From contig OZ018408.1 of assembly GCA_963969595.1 (NCBI GenBank), positions 31,868,108-31,932,107 of the forward strand: a DNA stretch of 64,000 nucleotides, in the 5' to 3' direction. Below, one piece after another: positions 25,372-41,335 of this stretch. How positions within the stretch are numbered: position 1 is the stretch's first letter; each line of letters begins with the position of its first letter. Both the position numbers and the translations under genes were made by a program. Source of the DNA: Neckera pumila (lineage: Eukaryota > Streptophyta > Bryopsida > Hypnales > Neckeraceae). Below the pieces are notes generated by a model, which was not told where the DNA came from, did not search any database, and saw only the letters and a program-made list of their open reading frames with translations.

Positions 25372-25863
25372 CAAATTCGACGCTCTTCAAGCTTGTATCG
25401 CAAATCAAACACAAAGGTTCACAATTAGAAACGTGCGGAACAGGGCTTAAGAACGGAGAATGTCAAGAGAGTGTATCTAGCACTCTAGAGTTCACTCAAA
25501 CCCTAGAGAGGTCGAAATGGTCAACACAACAAAAGGACATTCAAAGCCAAGAGCGGTTTAATTCCGGTGATTAAATCTTTCGTCAACAAGGTTCAACAGC
25601 ACACCCGAATTCAAGTGGCGCATCGAGTGCTCCCAGAATTGAAGAATCATAAACAGAAATCCACGAATGAAACCCTAATTCTGCAGCTCCCACTCCAATT
25701 AGTTGAAGACCTCGGCCATTCGGAGACTTCAGGCTGTACGAGTCCACGGAAAGTAGCAGCTGAAGGCTGACTTGCGACAAAAGCCGGCACACAAGCATTG
25801 ACTGGAAAAGAGGGGTCCGATACTCCGATAGTGAGGAGAAGTGAAAAGCTTCTTAAGAGCATC
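25372..25863 (-). promoter_or_regulatory. Upstream region of the DHQD/SDH gene
   Basis: This is the interval between the leader and the hairpin/Copia insertion. Open frames on both strands lack family resemblance. The Copia element begins about 620 bp upstream of the start codon, so the promoter must lie largely in this interval or extend beyond the insertion. Confidence 0.35.
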
Positions 25864-25895
25864 TCCACCGGGGCACGTCAAAGTGCCCCGGTGGA
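25864..25895. repeat. Perfect 13-bp stem hairpin
   Basis: TCCACCGGGGCAC and GTGCCCCGGTGGA pair perfectly around a six-base loop. It is preceded by AGAGCATC, a sequence often seen at plant MITE termini, so it may be the end of an old DNA transposon. Confidence 0.65.
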
Positions 25896-25944
25896 AGTTT
25901 GCTGGGTCCTGTTCGTTTTTATTGCCCCAACAGCTGTAGATTTT

Positions 25945-26074
25945 TGTTAAGAAATATCTTATCTTAATACGCTCTCTACTAGAGAGCATATTCGGGGGTC
26001 TTGGAGGGCCGTTTCAGGCCCGTTCCCTGATTTGCCCAGATTCAGTGAACGGTGATACGGGGGGGTCAGAATTT

Positions 26075-26106
<32 letters not shown>

Positions 26107-26475
26107 TTTACCAAAAAATATCATTTTAAGCAAAAAAAAATTTTTAAAAAAAAAAATAAAATGACGTGGCAGTCGCTGTGCCATGTCAGCCAGCTGCTGC
26201 TGCTGCGTTCCCGCAATCTGGGAATGCAGCAGACAACAGGGGAACTCGGAGCCCTCCAAGACCCCCAAATCTCATCTAATGCTATAGTTTACTAGAGTTT
26301 ACTTTAGTTAGAGGATCCCTTGGACCAATAGTAGAGGAGGAGAACTATTTATAGATTCTCTCTCTTTGGTATATATTTACTTTACTTTGAATATATTGAA
26401 ACTCTTACTTCTTTCTTCTTGCACACTTAGGTTTGACAACCTTTTGTAATTTTGTTTCGTTTCCTATTCTCAACA
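25945..26475 (+). repeat. Copia 5' LTR, interrupted by a MITE
   Basis: It matches the 3' LTR on both sides of the inserted MITE. Without that insert it is about 228 bp. Confidence 0.88.
25982..26281. mobile_element. MITE family B, copy 2, nested in the Copia 5' LTR
   Basis: The ends are inverted around CGGGGGTCTTGGAGGGC / GCCCTCCAAGACCCCCAAAT. The core has A/T runs and CGTGGCAGTCGCTGTGCC, as in the copy at 7223-7433. The 3' LTR shows the unoccupied site (CTCTCTACTATAGTTT), so the insertion can be placed exactly; it leaves CTA on both sides, consistent with a 3-bp target duplication. The left end has a small deletion relative to the right. Confidence 0.82.
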
Positions 26476-28813
26476 CATTATCAGCATGTTCTTTGACCAT
26501 TTGTATCTTGAGCTTTGTATTAATTTACTTTTTGCTTTGAGAGAGGTTTTGAGTTTCTTAACCCTGGAATGCCACAAACGCCATTCCATGGTGTTCCGAT
26601 GACAATAATGTTGAGCTAAGAATAGTTCAAAAGCATTTGTTCATCCTCCTTTTCCTTGTTGACCTTTCACATTGGGTTATGAAGAGTATCCAGTTGATTT
26701 TGTACAAAACTATGCTATGTTTGTTTTGTTTTGTTTGTACAAAACTAGAAAGTTGTGGAAACAACTTTTGGTGCGGCAAGTGGTTTATATTGGATTCCAA
26801 TCCAATCACATGTTATGTAAATTCAATGACATTATGTTGCGTGCAAGACAAATTCATTGCCAAACCATCTTTATGGAAGCTTCCTCATGAATTACCACCA
26901 ATATTTTCAAGGCTACAAGGTGATATTTGTGGTCTAATAAATCCTATGTTTGGACCATTCCGTTATTTTTGGGTTTTGATCAAACAAACAATTACATGTC
27001 TCATTGTTATCAACTAGAAATTTGCCTTTCTCTAACTTATTTTTAAGGTTGATCCGTTTTAAAACTCATTTTCTTTATTATCCAATCAAAACATTATGAG
27101 TGGATAATGCTCAAGAGTTTTGGTCAAGATCTTTTGCAAATTATTGTACTGCAACAGGAATTGATTTGACATATTCAGTTCCATATGAACTTACTCAAAT
27201 GATTTGGCAGAATCTTTAATTAAACGGATTCACCTTATTACAAGACCATTGCTTCTTCATGCAAATTTGCCTGCAACTATTTGAGGACATGCAGTTCTAC
27301 ATGCCGCGACTCTAATTCAACTCCGTGCTTCATCTTGAAAATTACTTCTTCACAAGAGCTTCTTTTTGGACGTGTTTCTAATGTATCTCATTTGCGAGTA
27401 TTTGGTTGCCGTATATGGGTTCCAATCCCGGAACCTCAACGCCGTACTATTAAAGCTCATTGACAAAAAGGCATCTATATTGGGTTTGATTCTCCAAGTG
27501 TAATTCGTTATATCAACCCTTTTACTAATCAAACACCTGATGGCTTCAGCGATGCACCAAGAATTACCAAGACTTGATTGAATGAAGTTCAAAATGTCCC
27601 TGCTCGAATTTCAATCCCTCAACTCCAACTCTTCAACCAATGGGCAAACAGACTCTTGGACCAGATAAACAATCACGCAAGCGAAGGACAATGTTTGATA
27701 ATATTATTTCTTCTATATCTACAACAGCCACTGCTACTTATTTGGGATTGCTTGTATCAAACTCTTCATCCATGCCTAATATCACTGCAACTCATGAGGG
27801 AGGAACTCTTGTTCATGAACAAAAAACTTCCAAGTTGAATATAAAGATATATATAATGTATTGCAGTGAAGGTGATATATGGGATAGAGCAACAATTGAA
27901 ATTGATGAATCATTTATTTGTATGATTGTATAAAATATTTTTTTTATGAGAAAGATGATCCGGACCAAATATTATTGAACAAGTGATGCTTTGCTCTGAT
28001 TGGTTACGATAGAAAGTTGCTATTGAGGAGGAGTATGCTTCTTCAAATGCGTAAGAGACAAGTCTTTGGACCAATTGTGAGTAATCTATCTTCTTGACTT
28101 TTAGATATAAACTGGTATTTGTGCACGAACACGATGAAAAAGGTTCTTCACTTGAAAAATGGTAGCATTTTTTTTTCACAAATGGCTTATATCAACCGGA
28201 TCTTGAAATTTTTTTTTTTTAATATAGTAGATGCCTATCTACTATCTACACCTATGGGATCGTAACAACAACAGTGATGATCTTTACTGCCCTTGCGAGG
28301 AGGAGGAGGAATCATTAGGTGAAAAATGCTCATACCTTGCTGCGGTCGGAGCACTTTTATATTTGTTTACATCTAATGACTTGATATTGCACTTGCAATC
28401 AGTGTCCTTGTAAGGCATAGAGCTCGTCCCACACTACAACATTGGAATGGCATGTTCTTCGTTATTTGAAGGGAACTATAGATTTAGAATTACATACATC
28501 TTTACAAAGGCTCGTCCATTGTGTACTTATTGTCGACTTATTCTTGGCATTGGAATGCGGCAACTCAATATTTTTGGAACAAGAGATTTATTAGATTTTA
28601 TTATGACAATTGTAGGGACCTTTGCTATCCTTCCATGGATTTTTTCCATTGGTTTTTACTATAAGGGTGGATTGATAAAGGAGCTGTACTTTTTTTCTTT
28701 CATTTGTGATTTTATCCTTGACCATCATTAAGGTTTTCCTGGAGAAGGTTTTAATGAGGCAGCAACCATATATCTTACAAGATTACGGAAATGTTATATT
28801 GAGCAAGGAAGAG

Positions 28814-29032
28814 TGTTAAGAAATATAATATGCTCTCTACTATAGTTTATTAGAATTTACTTTGTTAGAGGATCCCTTGGACAAATAGTAGAGGAGGAGA
28901 ACTATTTATAGATTCTCTCTTTTTCGTATATGTTTACTTTACTTTGAATATATTGAAACTCTTACTTCTTTCTTTGTGCACACTTGAGTTTGACAACCTT
29001 TTGTAGTTTTATTTTGTTTCTTATTTTCAACA
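28814..29032 (+). repeat. Copia 3' LTR
   Basis: 219 bp, starting TGTTAAGAAATATAATATG and ending TTTTCAACA, followed directly by the ATTTT target duplication. Confidence 0.88.
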
Positions 29033-29554
29033 ATTTTTTACTTTGTCAATGTAGGTCAAGGGAAAATTTGATTACCACTCACCAAGTTCTAGTGCAAGAC
29101 TCATTTGACTTGGCAGAATGGTGTTTTTGAGGTGTGAGAGTCATTGGATAGTGTCCAGCTTGAATGCAAAAGCCTCCCTCCACAATCCGGGGAGTTATAT
29201 GGGTTAAACAATAGATTTTCTACAAAGTTTCGTCCATCCCGGTTTTTTAGAAATCTATCCAGAAGTGTGTAGTGAGGTGGAAAAACTTGCTGGTCAATTT
29301 CCTAGAATTTCAATTTTTTTCGGTGGCATTGCCGCCATTGTCCAATTTCAATTGGCAAATTTCTTTTCCTATATAAATCTAGCCAGTTAGGACTTTTTTA
29401 TGTCTTCCTTAAGTTAGTTTTTTTTCTTTGAAAAAGGGTTTTTAGCATATCGCCATATCCATGGCAGGATTTGAACCTGGCATTGCACCTACAAATTTAT
29501 GGCCAGGAATTCAACCTTCCAAAAATGCACAGATCCAGAAGAAGGTCCATGCAT

Positions 29555-29880
29555 TTTCAGGAGGCTGGTTAGTATGACATACTCACACAACATTCAACAT
29601 TTACAAGAATCAAAGCAAGTGCAAAAAAATGGGGAGAAGAACATACAATCCACCACTTGTAAGAATCAAAACATATAGGGAAAAAATGGAGAGGAGAGGA
29701 TACAAGCCACCATGACCAACATCAAAACATGTTGGAAAAATAAATGGGGTGAGTAGGATTCAACCAAATATGATCAACATCACAACATGTGGAAAAAAAT
29801 GGGGAGAGTAGGATTCAACCAAGCATGATCAATATCACAACATGTGAGGAAAAAAATGGGGAGAGTAGGATACACAAGCT
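29555..29880. repeat. Diverged tandem repeat, unit about 60-65 bp
   Basis: About five units share CATCA(A/C)AACATGT, GGGGAGAGTAGGAT and CAACCAA/CAAGCC blocks. Non-coding. Confidence 0.65.
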
Positions 29881-29949
29881 GCCAAGACAATTCAAGGCCA
29901 AATAAAGAAGATGAATTGCTAGTAGTAGGACCCGTGGCTGAGTTAGACA

Positions 29950-30180
29950 AATAAGTAGTCAGGTTAGCATAAAGAAACTTGTATTTTGTTTCATGCTTCT
30001 ACATGGTTATAGCATCTATCAAAATAGCATCATACTCTTCTTCTAGTCCCTCTAAAGCAACTCTAAGCAAAGCTTCTAGGTTTTTGCTTCTCAATATTCC
30101 TCACATGAGTTTTAATCAAATTCTGAGTGCTAAAAGCTCTCTCACAAGTAGCAGTGCTACAAAAACTACACAGTATTTCT
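29950..30180 (-). pseudogene. hAT-type transposase remnant (C-terminal dimerisation region)
   Basis: Read on the minus strand, STATCERAFSTQNLIKTHVRN matches the conserved C-terminal block of hAT-family transposases (typically ERxFSxxKxIKTxLRN). After a one-base frame change it continues as LEALLRVALEGLEEEYDAI and then, past a stop, KHETKYKFLY. The rest of the gene is not visible. Confidence 0.6.
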
Positions 30181-31865
30181 TACAATGGCCCTATAGAGAA
30201 GTTCAAAGAGGGAATAGAAGAGACATTTTTTTGACATTTCAAACATCATCTTTGAAATTTGTCCAAAATTAGTTTTTAGAGGATTGAAATCTCAAACGGA
30301 TTTTTGTTAATAAAATCTAACTAAAATAATTTTCCAACTTTTTTTAGTTCAAATTCTTTTGAAAAAAGTTATTCTACTATATATTAGGAAATTTTACTTC
30401 AAATATATTTTCTACGTTTTGACAATGAATAGTCATGCTTTCATCTTCAAACTGTTCCACTACCGCTTTGAGGATTTATGATGGACAATGGATTTCAATA
30501 TAAAAATGACGTCTTCACCCTCAATTTCTACAAATGTTAGTGAAGCATTCATTTCATTTTACCATCAAAATTTGATTTTGACAATTGATTGTTTTGCATT
30601 GGTGAACTAAAAATTGAACCCCATGTACTTAAATGATTCCTTCAAATTCAATATATAATGGATTGATGTAAAAACATTACCACACAAACTTGACAAGTAG
30701 GCACATTTTTCCCAACAAGTTTATTGAATTTGAGGACTGGATGTAAAAATTATAACTTCTCAAAGTTTATTATAGCCCCCAAACATATAAAATATGTCCA
30801 TGGATTGTTGGCCGGTGAATATCAATTTGTGAAGTTATCTAGAAGACTTCTGTGATTGGTGTTTACACTACAACCAGTCAAAATTTTTACAACAGATTAA
30901 GGCATTATTTTATTATCTTTCCATTGTCTCCTACATCCCACTTATTGCCTCAAATAACCATATCTTGGCCAAAAATTCTTGACTAACCGGTGCACTTTGC
31001 CACAGTAGTCTAAAGCTGTCTAGTTAGTGTCCAATGAAGTGAAATAGAAGTAATCATGACATAGGCCAGCTCAACATCACAGAGAAGCATGAAGTTGGAA
31101 AGGCCACCACACTTTTGGCCTCTTAACAGTGAAAAGCAATCCATGTATGCAACACCATGAGAAAACTCAGGCGACAAGAAACGCTTCAATGTACTGTAAG
31201 CACCCTTTCAAGTGAAAACCTCCGAAATTTTTGTGTTGCCAATGGCAGGCCACGTCAACAACTTTTTCATCCATGTACTTCTTTCCTACCACTCCAGTGT
31301 GAAATCCCACTTCCATACTCAACCAATAAAGGTGAAGAAATGCTCTTGCCGCCCATCTTCCTTCTGCTCATGTGAAGTTGGCCATAGAGCCCACATTGCC
31401 CTCAACTTGGTGAAGAAATCCACATGGATAAAGATGAGAGGATAACCAAAAGTACTTCCCCTAACTCGGGAGAGAATCTTTTACTCACACTTTGAGATGT
31501 CCCCCAACTTGCTTAGCTCAGAGCCAATTGCCATTGGGGCCGGAACTGGAGGCCCATCCAGGTTGACCATGGGTGGAACTCTGAAAAAACTCTGAAAAAA
31601 CTCTGAAATCTTCAAGAAGGGTACAGTTGGGACAGAAAGCTCCAGCCCAGGGTCCGGAAGGTCCAGTTCTGTTCTCCAATTTCGCAGAGCTGGAGGCTGG
31701 AGGTCCAGGCCTGGACCAATGGCAACCGGCTCTCACTGCTCATGCCGTGACTCACCCCATTGAACCTGTGGACGGAAACGCAGTCGGTAGCGGCAATATA
31801 CAGTAGTCAAAACGCGGCTTCAACCAAGACCCACCTACACGACGGAGAAACTCTGCGGGAAGCAG
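30181..31865. other. Gene-free stretch
   Basis: Only short frames. A triple copy of ACTCTGAAAAA occurs near 31575-31605. No RNA gene recognised. Confidence 0.5.
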
Positions 31866-33068
31866 ATGATAGTCAATTGGAGCGTGGCGGTCACTGAGAA
31901 CCAACAATTGGATGTCGAAGTATGTCTCACTCCGTTTGACATGTTGAGGTACCAACAAACTTTCATCCACTGAAAATAATCAGGTTTTCTGTCAATTTAT
32001 ATAGCGCGAGCTAGTTTTCACTTCAAGCAATGTCGTCGAGCATCACATTACCGTACCCGTAGGTCAGTTTCAACCCTTGTGTGTGGAAATGGTTTAATTT
32101 GTCGTTTTGTCATTTCCAAATTATTCGGAATAACTCTAATTGAATACGAACTAAAGACCTTCAAATTAGATTTATTTGCTTTTTGGATTTTGGTCTTCAA
32201 ATATATAAAATTTTGGACATGCTTCAAATTTTGCTTAGTTGTAATGATATGATACCGTATCTTTATAGCTGTAATGATATGAACTGTTGGGTTTCGAATG
32301 CAACAAAACAGGCCTGACGGTAATGTGGAATTGAACGTAATCGTGGATTCTCTCCGGTTCGAAGTTGTGAGGTCTGAGACGAATGAAATCCCGCTCCTGG
32401 AGGTCCAGGAGCCCAATCGAGACCATTTCCTTCAATCTTTGAAAATCTTAGTTCGTCCCACGGGGAAATGGTCGGAATCATTTTACGAAGGATTTGGTCT
32501 TATCAAATGCAGTCCAGGAAACGAACTCAATCCTCTGTCCGTGCAACAAGGAAGGTCGCGTGGCTATACATTAGGTATGAATCTGGGTGCATCCGTTCCA
32601 AGTGCTGGTCTGCAATGGAACGGAAACAATACAAGTGGGACAACCTTCTCTGCCTACGGATTTAAGAGATCTACAAGGGATGGTGACGCTTATGTGTGTG
32701 AATACGAGCTTCGCACATTCGAGGATGGATCTTCTGCACAGAACCTCCGCGGTAGGCGATTTTATACAAACCCCAAGATTCCAGAGGCTGTTCAAGGCGA
32801 AGTCAATTACCCAAACCTGGGTAAGGATGCTTCTTTTGCAGGTACATGGGTGGTGCCTGAGGCCATCGCTATGGAACTGAGGAACGAGTTGGAATTTGAC
32901 ATTTCCTTGGTGGCCAAGCTTCCAGCCGTGCGGAAATGCAAAAAGAGCTCTCCGGCACATCTGTTTAAGCCTCCCGAACCTGTGCTTGCAGTCCGGGAAG
33001 TGGAGACTCGTCGAATCTGCGTCTTTGCTATTGCTAGATTGAGGAGCTTCATTGGAAAGAGCACGTGA
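31866..33068 (+). CDS. Unrecognised protein, two exons, 279 residues
   Basis: I do not recognise the family. The second exon (32312-33068) has a long open frame. The frame upstream of it closes at a stop just before 32298, but a good acceptor (ACAG) at 32308-32311 joins in phase to a donor at 31948, giving a first exon 31866-31948 that begins at an ATG and reads VNWSVAVTENQQLDVEV. Visible features: an acidic N-terminal half with LNVIVDSLRFEVV; a glycine/serine/threonine-rich middle (GMNLGASVPSAGLQWNG) that looks like beta strands; CEYELRTFEDG; and a basic C-terminus with KCKKS. No signal peptide, membrane segment or catalytic motif is evident. A further upstream exon is possible. The alternative of a start at 32298 would give 256 residues. 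Confidence 0.55.
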
Positions 33069-34021
33069 CAGACCTCTCTTGGGTCTCATTCAACCAATCT
33101 GGCTGTGCTGTATGTAGATTTGATTAGAATTAGTACAATACTGCATAACATCGTTAACCCCTGAGTGACCTGATTCATTGCTGAAGCGAAGGAAGACCAA
33201 GAAATTTGGCAAAGTTTTGATGGGGAAAGGAGATCATTGGTCTGTGGTGAACAATGTAACCACATGATCTTGAGTGTAAGCATTAGACCTCTTATATTAG
33301 AAAGCAAAACCTAGAAATTCGTTGGTAGATTACAAGATAATTGTTGGTAGATTACACAGTCCTCTATCTGACGTATAGCGTAGAACAGCAATATACAGTG
33401 TTAGTTGCTGACTATAACGATTTAGGTTGTTTGGTAGTTAACCAGGGTTTCTTTCTCCTGTCTTGACGTTCTGTATTTATTATCTGGAATCCGTAATGCA
33501 AACTCACCTGTGTGGTGGAAAACCAAGTATGAGTTTATATGTTGCAATTTGTTGCAATTTCTTACATGTATCAAAGCATGGCAGATAGCCTCGGGTCAAT
33601 TTTATTGTGTGTATTTAGACAAGAATGAATGAGTCGTGAGTGCTGGTATAAAGAAAGAGTCTCTGGAACGATCTGTGTCTGAGCTGTGTGCAAGTAGGAT
33701 CAAAAATCACAGTGCAGAATAGAATCATGATTAGTGTAGCCAAAATAATACAACAACCGATATGCAAAGTTTATGTGCGCAACATGCAGGACGCTTTCAT
33801 TCAAATTCCGGTGCCAAAGCAAGGTCGTCCCAGAATCGAAATAGAAAACTGATTAGGCACCAACCCGTAGTGTATATCTTTGCGCTCAGTTCCGATCTGA
33901 AATATTGTCTCCAGGTCCAATGCGCATCCTCTTCCTCTCCTCCTCAATTCAGTTTCGTCATCACGCATAAATCGACCTAGGAACAAGCAGATTGACGTTA
34001 TCACAGTCCAACGATAGCAAG
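33069..34021. other. Non-coding stretch between the unknown gene and the gag remnant
   Basis: The left part is probably the 3' UTR of the unknown gene. The right part may be the leader or LTR of the Copia fragment, but I could not find a matching LTR. Confidence 0.4.
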
Positions 34022-34864
34022 ATGTCCACTTCCGACGTACTACCCGAAGCCCACAAACTGACGGCAGACAATTATCAGAAATGCAAAACCCGATGTAGAC
34101 TATTGTCAATGAAGGAGAATACCTGGAAGTACGCAGACCCCACAGGCACCGATCGTCCCGCGATCAATGAACCCGAGGAAACATCTTGGAGAAGAGCCAA
34201 GGCATTGGACTCCATCACTATGTCATGTTGCGAGTCAATATTCAATGAACTCGCTGAAATATACAACCCAAGGCCGCTTGGAACGCTTTGAGAGAGCGAT
34301 TTGAAAGAACTAACAATGCATCACGACTAACGTTGTTGGACAAATTGAATTCCATCAGGTTACCAGAGGGAGGATCCATCAACGAATATACGCAAGATTC
34401 AAGAAACGAAGATGCAACTCAATCTCAGATATTCTCAGAGACCGACCTTGTAGAATGCATGCTCAATACACTACCACCAACTTATAAAGCTGTCTATAAC
34501 CAGGTCAGCACACTGACCACCATGCCGACCTTAGAAGGATTGACAACACTATTCCAGCAACACGAACAGAAAATGCAGTTCAGACAATAAGCTAGGATCA
34601 CGCAACCACATGCCGATGCACTTGTTGCACGATTTCAACATCCTGGTTACATGCCCGGGAGGATCATCCAACTTCCGCCTCTCCTATCCAGTCCCAAGAT
34701 ATTCGCCGGAGAGTCAATTTCAATCTTCAAACTACCATCCTCCAAAAACGCCTCACACTATATGTAAGATATGTAAACCCATTATGCATTACAACCCTAT
34801 TATGTTGACCCCTAGTCTCGGACCCAAGTTTCCTCTCTTGCACTTGCACTTTAATGTAGTATAG
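34022..34864 (+). pseudogene. Copia-type gag remnant (UBN2-like)
   Basis: The first frame runs from ATG at 34022 with KLTADNYQKCKTRCR and FNELAEIYNP. A one-base shift near 34270 moves it into a second frame, ALRERFERTNNASRLTLLDK through LVECMLNTLPPTYK to 34590. These are typical gag blocks of plant Copia elements. Further on, CKICKPIMHY near 34760-34795 resembles a broken zinc knuckle. No LTRs or pol are visible nearby, so this is an internal fragment. Confidence 0.75.
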
Positions 34865-35555
34865 TATTGAGGTTCAAAGGGTTGGAACTGGATTGAGAAG
34901 TCATCATTCTAGGAATTCAATGAACACCATCATGCAAGCTTCTACACATGCAAAAGGTTCATTCATTATTCCACAATCTCAAGGAACACATTTGGATTGC
35001 CACTTGGACAAGTAGGGAAATAAGAGAGCCACATTAGCATCCAAAAGGACAAGAGTAGTGGCCCCTTAGGGTCCACAATGCAAAGCTATGTGACTACCTA
35101 TAATATGCCGTATTCTCAAAGTATGCTGCCTATGTATTGCAGCTGAACACTGACCACCACCAGTACCATTCAAAGGCCAGTGGCCATGAGACATTGAAGA
35201 TTGCCAAATAGATCGACTTTACTCAAAGTTGGCGCCCTTAAAAAACTGGCAGGAGACATCTCTTTGATCCCCTAAGCTTAAGCGTCTAAAGATCGCTTCC
35301 TCTTCTTTGTTTTGCAGGTGTGTATCCCCAACGCATCCTGCCTCTATCCAATGCCGGTAATCAAAACTATAACTAATATACATACAGAACTCTCTTAAAT
35401 AACATCCTGGAGTATCCTGCGCACTGACACACTATCATTGACTACAGCATACGTGGCTCCCATTCAAACCATGCCCCAGTCATAGTCTTGGACCCCAGGC
35501 ATGCAAATCAACAAGGTCAAGCTACAAATAAAGGAAAGAGTGAGATTAAATCTTC
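34865..35555. other. Gene-free stretch downstream of RIO2
   Basis: No exon recognised. The right part probably holds the RIO2 3' UTR. Confidence 0.45.
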
Positions 35556-40548
<4,993 letters not shown>

Positions 40549-40639
40549 GGTGCCCAGACGTCCGCGACAACAATGTGGAAAAGAAACGCCGATGCAAGCT
40601 ACAAATTACAGCCTGCAAGTCCCTTCGCGTGTCCTCTGA

Positions 40640-40715
40640 ATCTCTCTCTCGGGTTTAGGGTTTGGAGCGCTCCCTCTCTCCTTCGTCTCTCCCTCTCGAG
40701 TTTAGGGTTTAGAGC
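40640..40715 (-). promoter_or_regulatory. Two telo-box motifs upstream of RIO2
   Basis: TTTAGGGTTT occurs near 40654-40663 and again near 40701-40710 (AAACCCTAAA on the gene strand), 110-160 bp upstream of the RIO2 start and embedded in CT-rich sequence. Telo-boxes are known from promoters of plant ribosomal-protein and ribosome-biogenesis genes, which suits RIO2. Confidence 0.6.
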
Positions 40716-40984
40716 TCCGCGAAATGCCTCTGTGGACGATTTAGGTTGGTCTCTTCCCCACCCACCCCCAAATTGCCTAATGCGAGGCAATTGTGACCCC
40801 TTTGAACTCTAAAATAAAAAGAATCCCTACTACCGTAGCCAGAGGTCAGCTTTGGCGAAAAATAATTAAAAATTTCAAAATCGAATGTTTTTGAAAATTA
40901 ACAAGTCACTTTGCCGAATCCTATCAATACCTTAAATCTGTCTGTCTGTTTGTCTGTCTATCTGTTTTGTTTTGTTTGTAGCAT

Positions 40985-41331
40985 GGACAACTTCTTGATC
41001 GTGCGTCCCTCGGCCGCGTGCTTGGTACCGTCGGAAAGCTCTCGCCGAGGAGGGGTGCACCAGCTTGGTTTCATGGCGTTTGGAGCGGTGGTGCAAAAGT
41101 TATTGAATTTCAAAGTATTTATTGATTAAAAAATTAGAAAATTACTTTTACTTTGATTTTGGTGGCGTTCTTGCTACTGGGAGTGGAACTAGGAGTTAGA
41201 AAATTACTTTTGCTTTGATTTTGGTGGTGTTCTTGTTCCTAGGAGTGGAACTGGGAGTGGAACCGAGAGTTAGAAAATTACTGTTCCTTTGATTTTAGTT
41301 GTGGCAACGACACATGGCACACTAGTGAACA
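40985..41331. repeat. Dispersed repeat, copy interrupted by the piggyBac insertion
   Basis: This resembles 61895-62110: both share a block around GTGCAAAAGTTATTGA/GTAAAAATTATTGA, the run AAAATTACTTTTACTTTGATTTT, and CAACGACACATGGCACACT / CAACGGCACAAGGCACACT. Within it, 41135-41310 has three tandem units beginning TAGAAAATTACT. The piggyBac element starts right after the shared GGCACACT block. Confidence 0.6.
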
Positions 41332-41335
41332 TTAA

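Larger units (their letters stand above)
25945..29032 (+). mobile_element. Degenerate Ty1/Copia LTR retrotransposon with complete ends
   Basis: The LTRs start TGTTAAGAAATAT and end TTCAACA (25945-26475 and 28814-29032). The 5-bp target duplication ATTTT lies at 25940-25944 and 29033-29037. A primer-binding-like CATTATCAGCATG follows the 5' LTR and a purine tract GAGCAAGGAAGAG precedes the 3' LTR. Between them are plus-strand pol remnants with stops and frame changes: integrase-like SRLQGDICG and GPFRYFWVLI near 26910-26980, HLRVFGCRIWVPIP near 27390-27435, and reverse transcriptase / RNase H-like YLAAVGALLYL near 28340-28370. The gag region and much of pol are deleted, so it cannot move on its own. 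Apart from the nested MITE the LTRs are about 220 bp. Confidence 0.9.

Noticed and set aside
25583..25868. Open frames on the minus strand upstream of DHQD/SDH as a transit-peptide exon
   Set aside because: No donor joins them in phase to the first DHQD/SDH exon, whose own Met is well placed.
29440..29500. tRNA T-arm-like sequence (GGTTCAAATCC on the minus strand)
   Set aside because: No D-arm, anticodon arm or matching acceptor stem can be folded around it. It may be chance or a SINE fragment.
31752..31970. 72-codon open frame on the minus strand
   Set aside because: It overlaps the first exon of the plus-strand unknown gene, whose splice junction is in phase with the long second exon. The minus frame looks like its shadow, though this is not certain.
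33154..33170. TTAACCCCTGAGTGACC resembling a piggyBac-like end
   Set aside because: No matching inverted end with TTAA was found on the other side, and the similarity is limited to the first six bases.
40920..40985. CTGT/TTTG-rich run as a functional element
   Set aside because: Simple-sequence composition only.
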